Origin: Lachnospiraceae bacterium
GTDB lineage: Bacteria > Bacillota > Clostridia > Lachnospirales > Lachnospiraceae
Assembly (NCBI GenBank): GCA_022793375.1
Contig: JAAWCS010000015.1
Location: 1 to 64,000, forward strand
DNA: 64,000 nt
Reading direction: 5' to 3'
Both the position numbers and the translations under genes were made by a program. How positions within the stretch are numbered: position 1 is the stretch's first letter; every line of letters starts with the position of its first letter. The notes beneath the pieces are model-generated. The model saw nothing but the letters and a program-made list of their open reading frames with translations, was not told the DNA's origin and made no database searches. This document shows positions 19,817 through 28,978 of the stretch, in pieces.

Positions 19817-20610
19817 GAAAGCGCCACCTCCTCTTTTACTCCCAAAGCCTCGGCTAAGAGTTCTGTAAAATAGTAGACCGGCAGTCTGCCTGCCGTACTC
19901 TTATTCAGGTTATACAGGCACAGCGGGCAGGCCGTAATCAGCATCTGCGCGCCAAAGCCGGAGGCGCTCTCCATGACCGCGTCGCACATGCGGGCCGATA
20001 AATCTTTTTCTTTCAGCGATATGTAGCCGCCGCAGCACTCGTTGCGATACGGATAGACGACCGGCTCGGCGCCGACGGCCCGGATAAAATCTTCGAGGAT
20101 CTGCGGGTTTTCCGGATTGTCAAATTTAAGGATCTTGCCCGGGCGCAGCAGCAGGCAGCCGTAGTAAGCGCCGATTTTGCGGCCGGTCAGCGGATGCGTC
20201 ACTTTCTTTTTTATTTCGTCAAATCCCACGCGGTCTCTAAGTACTTCCAGAAAATGAAGCACGTTTGTTTCACCGGCGTAGGGCTCGGACAGCTGCAGGT
20301 AATTGTTGGCCCGGGTACGGATATCCTCGACCTGCTTCATGTCGTCGTTGACCCGCTTGATAACGTGATGGCAGGCCGAGCAGAGGGTGACCAGCTCCTG
20401 GCCCTTTTCCCTGGCCGCGTTTAAGGCGCGAACCGAGGACAGTTTGGTAGCGATCTCGTCGTCTCCCAGCGGGTAAACACCGCCGCAGCACTGCCAATCT
20501 TCGATCTCTTCCAGCTCAAACCCCAGCGCCAACGCCGAAGCTCTGGCATACGCATCAAGAGCTTTGGCTTTGGTGGAGAGGGTACAGCCGGGATAATAGC
20601 TATATTTCAT
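19813..20610 (-). CDS. hdrB: Heterodisulfide reductase subunit B-like, two CCG motifs
   Basis: YYPGCTLSTKAKALDAYARAS...WQCCGG...CSACHHVIKRV and YYGCLLLRPG...NECCGGY...ACPLCLYNLN. Confidence 0.94.
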   Translation of the reverse strand: MKYSYYPGCTLSTKAKALDAYARASALALGFELEEIEDWQCCGGVYPLGDDEIATKLSSVRALNAAREKGQELVTLCSACHHVIKRVNDDMKQVEDIRTRANNYLQLSEPYAGETNVLHFLEVLRDRVGFDEIKKKVTHPLTGRKIGAYYGCLLLRPGKILKFDNPENPQILEDFIRAVGAEPVVYPYRNECCGGYISLKEKDLSARMCDAVMESASGFGAQMLITACPLCLYNLNKSTAGRLPVYYFTELLAEALGVKEEVALS

Positions 20611-20623
20611 AGTATCCTCCTGG

Positions 20624-21571
20624 TTACAGTTCAATCTGAGCAATCACGGCCTTCAGCGCATTGGCGCTGGCGCGCAGTTTTTCAATCTCTTCTTCGGTCA
20701 GCTCTACGGGGACTTTGCCCTGCACGCCGTTGGGACCTACCAGGGTCAGCGTACTCAGGCAGACATCCTCGATCCCGTACTCGCCGTGCAGCATGGAGGA
20801 TACGGTAGCAATCGAGTCATACGCCGACAGAAGGATCGCGCACAGCTTGCAGACGGCGACCGATACGGCGTAGAAAGTCGCGCCCTTTCTGGCAATGATC
20901 TGTCCGCCCGATTTGTGCACGTATTCGACCATCGCCTCGCGGTCCAGCTCCTCGCTCAGGCGGCCGCTCTTACGTCTGAGTTCGAGGAATTGATTCAGTT
21001 CCGCACCGGAGACCTCGGCGCAGGACCAGGGCACGAACGAGGTGTCGCCATGCTCGCCGAATACGTAGGCATGGATATTTTTCTGCGCAATATTCAGATA
21101 TTGGGAAAGGCCGAAACGAAGCCGCGCCGTGTCTAACAGCGTCCCGGAACCGATCACCTGATTCTCCGGCAAACCGGAAATACGGGTAAATACATAGGTC
21201 ATTACATCTACGGGATTGCTGACAATGACATAGAGCGCTTTCGGGGCCTCTTTTACGATCTGCGGCGTAATATCCTTCAGGATATTGACGTTGGTCTGGG
21301 TCAGCTCCAGTCTGGTCTGGCCAGGCTTGCGGGCGATGCCGGAAGTGATAATAACAATATCGGAATCCTTTGCGTCGGCATAGTCGCCGGCTACGATCGA
21401 GATCGGATCGCGGAAGCAGGTACCCTGGACAATGTCCATCACTTCCCCGTCTACTTTTTCCTTGTTGATGTCAATCAGGACGATCTCCGATGCGATATCC
21501 TCGTTGGATAAGGTATAGGCGATCGTAGCGCCAACGCTTCCTGCACCGATAATGGTAATTTTGCTTTTCAT
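20624..21571 (-). CDS. LDH/MDH-family NAD-dependent 2-hydroxyacid dehydrogenase; specificity residue suggests malate
   Basis: IIGAGSVGATIAYTL, SGIARKPGQTRLELTQTNVN (Arg at specificity position), VFGEHGDTSFVPWS. Confidence 0.9.
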   Translation of the reverse strand: MKSKITIIGAGSVGATIAYTLSNEDIASEIVLIDINKEKVDGEVMDIVQGTCFRDPISIVAGDYADAKDSDIVIITSGIARKPGQTRLELTQTNVNILKDITPQIVKEAPKALYVIVSNPVDVMTYVFTRISGLPENQVIGSGTLLDTARLRFGLSQYLNIAQKNIHAYVFGEHGDTSFVPWSCAEVSGAELNQFLELRRKSGRLSEELDREAMVEYVHKSGGQIIARKGATFYAVSVAVCKLCAILLSAYDSIATVSSMLHGEYGIEDVCLSTLTLVGPNGVQGKVPVELTEEEIEKLRASANALKAVIAQIEL

Positions 21572-21648
21572 GTCTGTAATCTCCTTTTTCCTGCAGCGTT
21601 TTTTTGCCAGTCATGGTCAGGACAGTATATGCCCAAACCCATTTTTGT

Positions 21649-21677
21649 ATTATAAAACGTTGATAAGGATTTGACAA
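21649..21677 (-). promoter_or_regulatory. Sigma-A type promoter for the dehydrogenase-hdr-flx-frd-fum operon
   Basis: On minus strand TTGTCA - 17 bp - TATAAT. Confidence 0.75.
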
Positions 21678-21828
21678 TAGACTGATTTGACAAAAATTTA
21701 CTTTATATGCGTTTTTATATCAGGGATTTTCACAATGCGATGGCGGGGGGTGGAAAATATGAACAAACCGGAGTAACCCCCAAGGGCTGCTCCTAAAAGG
21801 TTTTTACGGTATTTACCTGCCCTGTTGA

Positions 21829-23112
21829 TTAAAACAATTCGACACGGCCAAGCAGCAAATCTATTAAATTGCAATGGAAAATTCCGTTGTCATCATAGAA
21901 GTGATGAGGAATATCCATACGGACAACAATTTTTTTGAAAAAGTCCTTTGTCAGTATCAAAGATGCAAGTTCAGAAGATTCTTTTTTATCCGTATCCATT
22001 CGGAACGCGGACTGAATGTAGATTTTTTTATCTGCATCATTTACAATAAAGTCAATTTCCTTTTGTGCGTTTGCACCGCCCGTGCGGTCGGTCACAACGC
22101 CAACATCGACAGAATATCCGCGGCAAAGAAGCTCGTTGTAGATCATATTTTCCATAATATGACCGGGGTCAAACTGGCGGTAATTCAGCCTTGCGTTGCG
22201 CAGACCAATATCTGTGTAGTAGTACTTGTTCGGATACTTGAAGTAGGTCTTTCCTTTTACATCGTAGCGTTTTGCCATAGAAATAAGAAACGAATCGATA
22301 CTATGCCGTACATAGTTTGACACCAGTGTGGAATTAACTTTTTCCTTTTTTATGCTGGTCAACGCATTCGCTATATTCGCAGGATTGGTCAGTGAACCAA
22401 TCTGCGAAGCAAGGAAATCCAGAATATCATTCAAAATATCCTCACGCTCGATACCGTTGCGCTCTACAATATCCCTTACATACAACTCGCTGTACAGAGA
22501 AGTCAGGTAATCTTTTTTATCTTTGTCATCCTTCAGTGCCAAAAGACGCGGCATACCGCCGTAAAGCATGTAGACATCCAGCGCCTTGCGCTCGTCGCCG
22601 CCAATGTATGAGTAAAACTCTTTGAAGGATAATGGGAACACATGAATTTGGGTCGCCCGGCCGCGGAATTCCGTAGCGATATCTTTTGACAGGCCCTTTG
22701 AGTTGCTTCCTGTCACATATACATCTAAATTTTTATATGCTTTGAGTTCGTTCAGCATGTCATAGACAGAAACCTCAATTCCAGCGTTCTCTTTATCAAT
22801 AACCTTTATGGTAAGCTGTACCTCGTCAATAAAAAGATAATACTTCTCACTCTTGTGTTCTGCGACAAGAGTTTCGACATATTCGCAAAGGGTTATGGGA
22901 TTTCTGAACTTATAATAACGTCTCTGGTCCAGTTCGATTTTTATGATGTGATCCTCTTCAACTCCCTGTGAAAGAAGATACTCATAAAACAGGTCAAACA
23001 GCAGCACCGATTTTCCGCAGCGGCGAAGGCCGGTGATTACTTTGACCTCTCCGTTCCACATATTTTGAATCATACGGTTCAGATAAGAATCTCGTTTAAT
23101 TATCATGGTCAC
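21829..23112 (-). CDS. AAA ATPase, AAA_14/DUF4143 type
   Basis: KVITGLRRCGKSVLLFDLF Walker A, YYLFIDEVQ, VYVTGSNSKGLS, C-terminal EIDFIV nuclease-like motif. Confidence 0.88.
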   Translation of the reverse strand: MTMIIKRDSYLNRMIQNMWNGEVKVITGLRRCGKSVLLFDLFYEYLLSQGVEEDHIIKIELDQRRYYKFRNPITLCEYVETLVAEHKSEKYYLFIDEVQLTIKVIDKENAGIEVSVYDMLNELKAYKNLDVYVTGSNSKGLSKDIATEFRGRATQIHVFPLSFKEFYSYIGGDERKALDVYMLYGGMPRLLALKDDKDKKDYLTSLYSELYVRDIVERNGIEREDILNDILDFLASQIGSLTNPANIANALTSIKKEKVNSTLVSNYVRHSIDSFLISMAKRYDVKGKTYFKYPNKYYYTDIGLRNARLNYRQFDPGHIMENMIYNELLCRGYSVDVGVVTDRTGGANAQKEIDFIVNDADKKIYIQSAFRMDTDKKESSELASLILTKDFFKKIVVRMDIPHHFYDDNGIFHCNLIDLLLGRVELF

Positions 23113-23195
23113 CTCGTACTTGTGACGGTTGCGTCGCTACTTTCCTGTATAGTATACCATATTTTTCTTAAATCATCCATAAAACATTTCAAAGC

Positions 23196-24401
23196 TCATT
23201 CCCCGCCCGCCTTAAAATTATAGATCGGCTTTATCACCCGAACCACATCCACCGTATCTTTAATATTGCTCAAAATATCGTCCATTCCCTTGTACGCCAT
23301 CGGACATTCATCCAGCGTATCTTTATTTACTGAGGTCGTATAAATACCCTGCATCTGCTTTTTGAATTCCGACACCGTAAAAGATTCCTTGGCCGCCGAA
23401 CGGCTCATCAGGCGTCCCGCGCCGTGCGGCGCCGACCGGTTCCAATCCTCCTCCCCTTTGCCTACGCAAATCAGCGAACCGTCCCGCATATTGATCGGAA
23501 TCAGCAGTTTTTCGCCTTTTTCAGCCGATACGGCGCCTTTTCTTAAAATCATCGCCTCGGTATCAATATAATTATGAATGGTTGTAAACTGCTCCGCCAC
23601 ATGAAGCTTCATCCCTTTTACAATCTCGTCCACCATGGCCTGCCGGTTTAACCGGGCATACGCCTGAACGATTTTCATATCGTGGATATACTGTTCAAAC
23701 AGTTCGCCCGATACATAGGCCAGCTGTTTCGGAATGCTCGTTCTTTTCGTATTTTTCAAAGCGGCAATGCTTTTGGAAATCGTTCGCTCTTTCCCCTGGG
23801 CCTTTAACTCCGTGACCAGCGCGTCAACATCCTTTTTGGCAGAGCCGTTTAGCGCCCGGTACCCCTCCGCCTGATAATAATTCGCCACTTCCAGTCCCAA
23901 ATGGCGGCTGCCGGAATGCACGACCACATATATGTTTCCATCGCCGTCCCGATCGGCTTCAATAAAATGATTTCCGCCGCCTAATGTTCCCATGCTTTTC
24001 TCGGCCCTTCGCGGATCGATCTGCTTGTAGCAAAATAAATCCTCCAGCTTTATTTCATCAAAATACCGGTGCGTTTTCTCCCGCACATTGAAACCGGACG
24101 GTATCCTCTCATAAATCAGTTTATCAAGCTTTTGTAATTCGATATGCGTTTCCCGAATCCGGACGGTCTCCATTCCGCAGCCAATGTCCACGCCTACCAG
24201 GTTCGGGACAATTTTGTCGGCAATGGTCATGGTCGTGCCTACCGTGCAGCCTGCGCCGGCATGGACATCCGGCATCAGCCGTATGCGGCTCCCGGATACG
24301 AATTCTTGATTCAGCAGCAGAAGCACCTGTGAAATCGATGCCTCGTCCACGACATCGGTAAAAATTTTAGCCGTATTATATTTTCCTTTCAGTTCAATCA
24401 T
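23196..24401 (-). CDS. rtcB: RtcB-family RNA ligase
   Basis: RLMPDVHAGAGCTVGTTMTIADKIVPNLVGVDIGCGM, TLGGGNHFIEAD, VVHSGSRHLG, APHGAGRLMSRSAAK. Confidence 0.95.
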   Translation of the reverse strand: MIELKGKYNTAKIFTDVVDEASISQVLLLLNQEFVSGSRIRLMPDVHAGAGCTVGTTMTIADKIVPNLVGVDIGCGMETVRIRETHIELQKLDKLIYERIPSGFNVREKTHRYFDEIKLEDLFCYKQIDPRRAEKSMGTLGGGNHFIEADRDGDGNIYVVVHSGSRHLGLEVANYYQAEGYRALNGSAKKDVDALVTELKAQGKERTISKSIAALKNTKRTSIPKQLAYVSGELFEQYIHDMKIVQAYARLNRQAMVDEIVKGMKLHVAEQFTTIHNYIDTEAMILRKGAVSAEKGEKLLIPINMRDGSLICVGKGEEDWNRSAPHGAGRLMSRSAAKESFTVSEFKKQMQGIYTTSVNKDTLDECPMAYKGMDDILSNIKDTVDVVRVIKPIYNFKAGGE

Positions 24402-24642
24402 ATCACCCTCCGCCAAAACCGCCTCACGGGGCAGGCCGCCTTTCTCTGTCACAAAGTATAGCAGAAAAAAGCGGCTCTCTCAATCCTTTTTCCGCCGATC
24501 CGCACGGTAAATCTTCTTTTCTCATGTTTATGGTTGTGCGTTGATTTTTTCCTTTATAAATAGTATAATCCGCATAGGAGGAAGCGGCTCGCCGCAGGGA
24601 AAGAAATAAAAGAACGGCAGCTCAGAATTTGGAGGTATGCAG

Positions 24643-25170
24643 ATGGATGTTTCAAATTACAAGGTCGGCGATTGTAAAAAGATGTGTGTATCTGAAAAAA
24701 TTGATTTCCTGCACAAAGTTCATACAGAAGAAATTTCATTGTGGGACGACGACGGAAATGACAATGAAATCTGGAATGATTATCACATGGTGCAAGATGA
24801 ATTCCTGCAGCATGCGGAACTGCTTCATTGTGAAGATGTATTGCATATTATGAAAATCTTTGACGATGACTGCTTTGAAATATCCTGGCAATTTCATCTT
24901 GCTGTCATGCTGTATCGTAATTGTGTGCATTACGGAACAAACAGAATCGCCTTTTATTTACAGCATTTGCAGGAAATCCCCTCAAACGGAAGATTTCATG
25001 GCTGGCATTTTCCGATCCAATGGCTTATGGATGAAAAATCTTTTCTGCTTTTAAAAGAAGCCGTACAGGAGCAGACAGCAGAAACCAAAAAACTGGTATC
25101 GCAGATATTAGACGGTATTGAAACACATCCCGAAGAAAAAGAGCAGCTAAGAGCCCTCCTCGATACATAA
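24643..25170 (+). CDS. Uncharacterised acidic protein
   Basis: Intact ORF (MDVSNYKVGDCKK...) with GGAGGT upstream and a terminator downstream; no recognised domain. Confidence 0.65.
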   Translation: MDVSNYKVGDCKKMCVSEKIDFLHKVHTEEISLWDDDGNDNEIWNDYHMVQDEFLQHAELLHCEDVLHIMKIFDDDCFEISWQFHLAVMLYRNCVHYGTNRIAFYLQHLQEIPSNGRFHGWHFPIQWLMDEKSFLLLKEAVQEQTAETKKLVSQILDGIETHPEEKEQLRALLDT

Positions 25171-25173
25171 ATG

Positions 25174-25205
25174 TAAGGACTTCGTTTTCACGAAGTCCTC
25201 GTTTG
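25174..25205 (+). terminator. Terminator hairpin
   Basis: AAGGACTTCG-N5-ACGAAGTCCT inverted repeat then CGTTTGT. Confidence 0.65.
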
Positions 25206-25247
25206 TATGTCTTTCTCTCTGTGAGACGCTCTCCCTGCCGCAAACGC

Positions 25248-25757
25248 TTACAGCGTCAGAGACGGCGCCGAATAAACGCGGGCACCCAGCTCGCTGTTTA
25301 ACATATAAAGGCCCTTGGCATCCGTGCCAAACAACTCCATCTTCGTAATCATATCCGAAGCGTTCTTCTCTTCCTCGCCCTGCTCCTTGACAAACCAGTC
25401 AAGCAGCTGCATCGTGCGGAAATCCTTCACCTCGAAAGCCGCGGCATAGATGTCGTTAATCAGAGAAGTCACATACTGCTCATGCTCCAGGCCAGCCTTT
25501 AAGGGCGCCATATTGTCCTTCAGCTCCTTGTCCGGTTTCGCGATCGCCTCAAACGTCACCTTCTGGCCGTTATTCTGCAGATACTGATAGAACAGCATCG
25601 CATGATCGCGTTCCTCCTGCGCCTGAATCTTATACCAGTTCTCAAAACCGTCCAAGCCGACGGAGGCATAATAATTGGCAAAATCCAGGTACAAATAGGC
25701 CGAATAAAACTCCTTGTTAATCTGCTCGTTCAGCAAGTCAGCCACTTTCTGATCCAT
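25248..25757 (-). CDS. Ferritin-like non-heme iron storage protein
   Basis: LLNEQINKEFYSAYLYLDFANYYASVGLDGFENWYKIQAQEERDHAMLFYQYL; start placed at MDQKVADLL after GAAAGGAG rather than at the ORF-track M inside the upstream repeat. Confidence 0.93.
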   Translation of the reverse strand: MDQKVADLLNEQINKEFYSAYLYLDFANYYASVGLDGFENWYKIQAQEERDHAMLFYQYLQNNGQKVTFEAIAKPDKELKDNMAPLKAGLEHEQYVTSLINDIYAAAFEVKDFRTMQLLDWFVKEQGEEEKNASDMITKMELFGTDAKGLYMLNSELGARVYSAPSLTL

Positions 25758-25773
25758 AGTATGTATAACTCCT

Positions 25774-25860
25774 TTCATCTGTCTGCCCGTGTTCTCAGGG
25801 CATGGTGGTACACCCTTGCGGTGTTTCATCTGTCTGCCCGTGTTCTCAGGGCATGGTAGT
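25774..25860. repeat. About 1.7 tandem copies of a 51-bp two-hairpin repeat in the ferritin 5' leader
   Basis: ttcatctgtctGCCCgtgttctcaGGGCatggtggtACACCcttgcGGTGTt then a second ttcatctgtctGCCCgtgttctcaGGGCatggtagt; same family as 7251-7509. Confidence 0.9.
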
Positions 25861-25953
25861 ACGCTGGGCTTATTGTACTACGATTTTTCTGAGAATGCAA
25901 GACGTTTCCTGCAAGCTGCTTTCAGGCTTCCTGTGGGAATACTCATTTCCATA

Positions 25954-27303
25954 TCAGAATGATTTACTGCTTCTCTGCTCTAATGCCAATCCGATCAGTC
26001 GATCCGCCTGATCTGCCATAAACAGGGGAATATTCAATACATCGTCGTCCCGTTTCAGATTATCCAGTGAGAAACGTACACGGAGTTTGACTTTATCCGG
26101 AAATAACTCTTTAAACTTTTTAAGACTTTTGCTGGCAGTATTGGCTTCGGACTTAACTTCCACGGGGAAAATATCATTTTCCCGCTGGATAAGGAAATCC
26201 ACCTCATAGGGAGGATTGTTCTGCGTCCAGTAGCGGGGAGCTACTTCAAACTGCGTAATCAAGGTCTGCAGCACAAAATTTTCGGTTAGCGCGCCCTTAA
26301 ATTCAGTGAACAAACGATTGCCTTCTCCGAATGCCGTAGGTGCCAGCTGTGCCAAACGGCGAAGCAGGCCTACATCCGCCAGATAAATCTTAAATGCGGA
26401 AAGATCATCATAAGCAGCCACCGGCAGACCGGGTGCGCAGCTGCGGTAAATCTTATGCACAAGCCGGGCCTCTACAAGCCATTGCAGGGCATCCTCGTAT
26501 TCACGGGCTCTGGCCCCCTCCTTGATAACCTTGTAAATAAACTTTTTGTTCTCCCTTGCCAGCTGGGAGGGTATAGACTTCCAGATCATAGAAATCTTTG
26601 GAAACTCACTGACATTGGGATGTTTTGCAAAGTCTCTCTGATACGCATCCAAAATCCCAGACAAAGCTTCCTGCATAGCAGAAACATCCCTTGCTTCCGT
26701 CCACATCAGCACAGGTTCAGGCATGCCGCCCGTAATATAATACATCTTCAATTTTTCATATAGAGGATTAAAGAACGCATCATGAATCGGTTCAATGGTA
26801 TCCACGCTTTTCAGATATCCGGCCAGATTTTCATCGCCATTGGCAAGCAGAAACTCCGTAAAAGTCATCGGATCAATCTGCATAAAGTTGACCTTGCCTA
26901 CAGGGAAAGAAGATGGTTTCGCCAGAGCAATCCCCAGCAAAGAACCGGCGCAGGCAACGTGATACTGCGGGGCATTCTCGCAGAAATATTTCATCGAATT
27001 GACCACCTTAGGGCAGTCCTGTACCTCGTCAAAGATAATAAGCGTCTTTTCCGGCACAATCTTTTGGCCGCTGACCATCATTAGATTCTGCAGGATACGG
27101 TCTACATCCTTGGTGGTCTCAAAAAACTGTTTATATTCCTCATTTTCGTCAAAATTAAAGTAGGCTGCATTTTCATAATAACGCCTGCCGAATTCTTTAA
27201 GGACCCAGGTCTTGCCTACCTGGCGCACACCCTTTAAGATCAGCGGTTTGCGGTACGGCGAGTTCTTCCAATCCAGCAGCTTCTGCAACATGAATCGTTC
27301 CAT
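25954..27303 (-). CDS. AAA ATPase, AAA_14/DUF4143 type
   Basis: PLILKGVRQVGKTWVLKEFG Walker A, TLIIFDEVQDCPKVVNSMKYF, YEVDFLIQ, FPVEVKSEAN. Confidence 0.9.
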   Translation of the reverse strand: MERFMLQKLLDWKNSPYRKPLILKGVRQVGKTWVLKEFGRRYYENAAYFNFDENEEYKQFFETTKDVDRILQNLMMVSGQKIVPEKTLIIFDEVQDCPKVVNSMKYFCENAPQYHVACAGSLLGIALAKPSSFPVGKVNFMQIDPMTFTEFLLANGDENLAGYLKSVDTIEPIHDAFFNPLYEKLKMYYITGGMPEPVLMWTEARDVSAMQEALSGILDAYQRDFAKHPNVSEFPKISMIWKSIPSQLARENKKFIYKVIKEGARAREYEDALQWLVEARLVHKIYRSCAPGLPVAAYDDLSAFKIYLADVGLLRRLAQLAPTAFGEGNRLFTEFKGALTENFVLQTLITQFEVAPRYWTQNNPPYEVDFLIQRENDIFPVEVKSEANTASKSLKKFKELFPDKVKLRVRFSLDNLKRDDDVLNIPLFMADQADRLIGLALEQRSSKSF

Positions 27304-27429
27304 AGATACGCTTCCTCACATTTTTATTATATTTTTCGTGTTTTCAATCACACTTTTATTATATATTATGTGCACGAAAATTACAATCTAAAACAAGGCT
27401 CCCCAGCAAACCGCACCGCGAAATGGCCG

Positions 27430-27733
27430 CTACTCCAACTTTCCGTTTTTCACCTCAAAACGCGCCAGCTCCCTTTCAAACACACGGCCATACTCGTCCG
27501 TAATCCGGCCAACGGCGGTTAAAATATCCCCCTCCTCCAACATTACATCCATCGGCATTTCCGCCCGGTAGACCTGGAACCGGTCTCTGTTCTCTGTTAA
27601 TTTTGCTTCATAGACAGCTGTCGGACTCCCATTTCGAAATTGCCTGCCTGGATACGCCAAACGTCTCGCCGAAAGCTTCCTGCGACAAACCGTGCTCCTT
27701 ACGAATCCATGCAATTCTTTGGCCGATTGTCAT
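27430..27733 (-). pseudogene. XRE-type HTH regulator remnant, frameshifted
   Basis: From 27733: MTIGQRIAWIRKEHGLSQEAFGETFGVSRQAISKWESDSCL*; continues in another frame as AVYEAKLTENRDRFQVYRAEMPMDVMLEEGDILTAVGRITDEYGR. Confidence 0.6.
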
Positions 27734-28019
27734 CCGTTCTTCCCCCTTTCCTCCGATCTTCTGTTTTCAGAATAGCAAAAAACAGCCAAAAAATCTACCA
27801 GTTCAGGATGGCGCGTTGTCAACCGCCGGTTGACGGCCCATGCTGCATAATCCCAATACCTCCTATTTCCACCCGCTCCCCGACTCTCAATCCGGCCGGA
27901 TAATCCGACCCGGGACTCCCGCCGCCAAACATCCAAACAACCCGCAGGCCGGATTTGCAAAACCCTTGCCTGCGGGCCGTTTACGTCCGCCGCTGTCAGC
28001 GGGCCATTCGCCTGCGTCT

Positions 28020-28943
28020 CTACAATTTGAAACAGTCAAGTTCCGCCGCCCGATACTTTTCCCGAAGCGCCCTCAACTCCTTCTTCAATTCCGTAAGTTC
28101 CTCTTCCTTATAATTATAGAACGGCCGCCGGGAATATCCCGACTCCAGTCCGCGCCAATTCATTACATTGTGCAGGATGCTCGGAAAATCGTATTTCAGA
28201 CAGGCAAAGATAAATTGGTCCGCCAGCTTCTGCAGGCGCATCCCCTCACGGATGTCGCTCTCCTTAACCGCCTTTACGATCTTCTGGTACAGATCGGGAA
28301 TCGCATTGTAAAACGAACCGATGATCCCGTCCGCCCCGGCGCACAATCCCGAAAACGCCATCTCGTCACAGCCCGAGTAGATCATAAAATCCGGGCCCAG
28401 CATTTCTTTCAGACAGCCCATCTCGTCGTGGCTGCGCGCCGTATACTTCAGGCCCTTTACACGCGGCAGGCCGGCAATCTTTAAAATCAAATCCATATCC
28501 ATGATCCCGGCCAGGACGATATTGTAGACGACCAGCGGAATCTCCACCGATTCGGACAAATCCCTGTAATACCCGTAGATATCCTCCTTCTTAAACCTCC
28601 AGTAAAAAGGCGGCACCGAAGAAATCGCGTCCGCCCCCGCGGCCTCGGCCTGCTTCGCCAGCTCGATCGACTTTTTGGTCCCGATATCGCCCACATGGAC
28701 AATCACCGGCCTTCTGCCGTTTACATGATCGATCACGGTTTCCACGACATGCATCCGCTCTTTCATCGTCATTGTAAAGCACTCGCCGGTACTGCCGGTC
28801 AAATAAAAGCCGTCCGCCCCGTTTTCCATCATAAAATCGAGCATGGCCCGCATACAGCCGTCGTCCACCTCTTCCTTGGAATCAAAAAAGGTCATCAGGG
28901 CCGGAATCACCCCTTTTATCTCAGTAATGTCATATTTTGCCAT
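28020..28943 (-). CDS. DHDPS/N-acetylneuraminate lyase family protein
   Basis: GVIPALMTFFDSKEEVD, GSTGECFTMTMKER, YNIVLAG, GLKYTARS, GCDEMAFSGLCAGADGIIGSFYN. Confidence 0.88.
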   Translation of the reverse strand: MAKYDITEIKGVIPALMTFFDSKEEVDDGCMRAMLDFMMENGADGFYLTGSTGECFTMTMKERMHVVETVIDHVNGRRPVIVHVGDIGTKKSIELAKQAEAAGADAISSVPPFYWRFKKEDIYGYYRDLSESVEIPLVVYNIVLAGIMDMDLILKIAGLPRVKGLKYTARSHDEMGCLKEMLGPDFMIYSGCDEMAFSGLCAGADGIIGSFYNAIPDLYQKIVKAVKESDIREGMRLQKLADQFIFACLKYDFPSILHNVMNWRGLESGYSRRPFYNYKEEELTELKKELRALREKYRAAELDCFKL

Positions 28944-28959
28944 CGTGTCTCCTCTCTTT

Positions 28960-28978
28960 TGCCCGTGTTCTCAGGGCA
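28960..28978. repeat. Single-hairpin copy of the dispersed repeat, 5' of the DHDPS/NAL gene
   Basis: TGCCC-GTGTTCTCA-GGGCA, identical hairpin to the ferritin-leader copies. Confidence 0.85.

Noticed and set aside
25757-25829. N-terminal extension MKHRKGVPPCPENTGRQMKGVIHT of ferritin
   Set aside because: This stretch is the translated intergenic repeat; a proper Shine-Dalgarno lies before MDQKVADLL.
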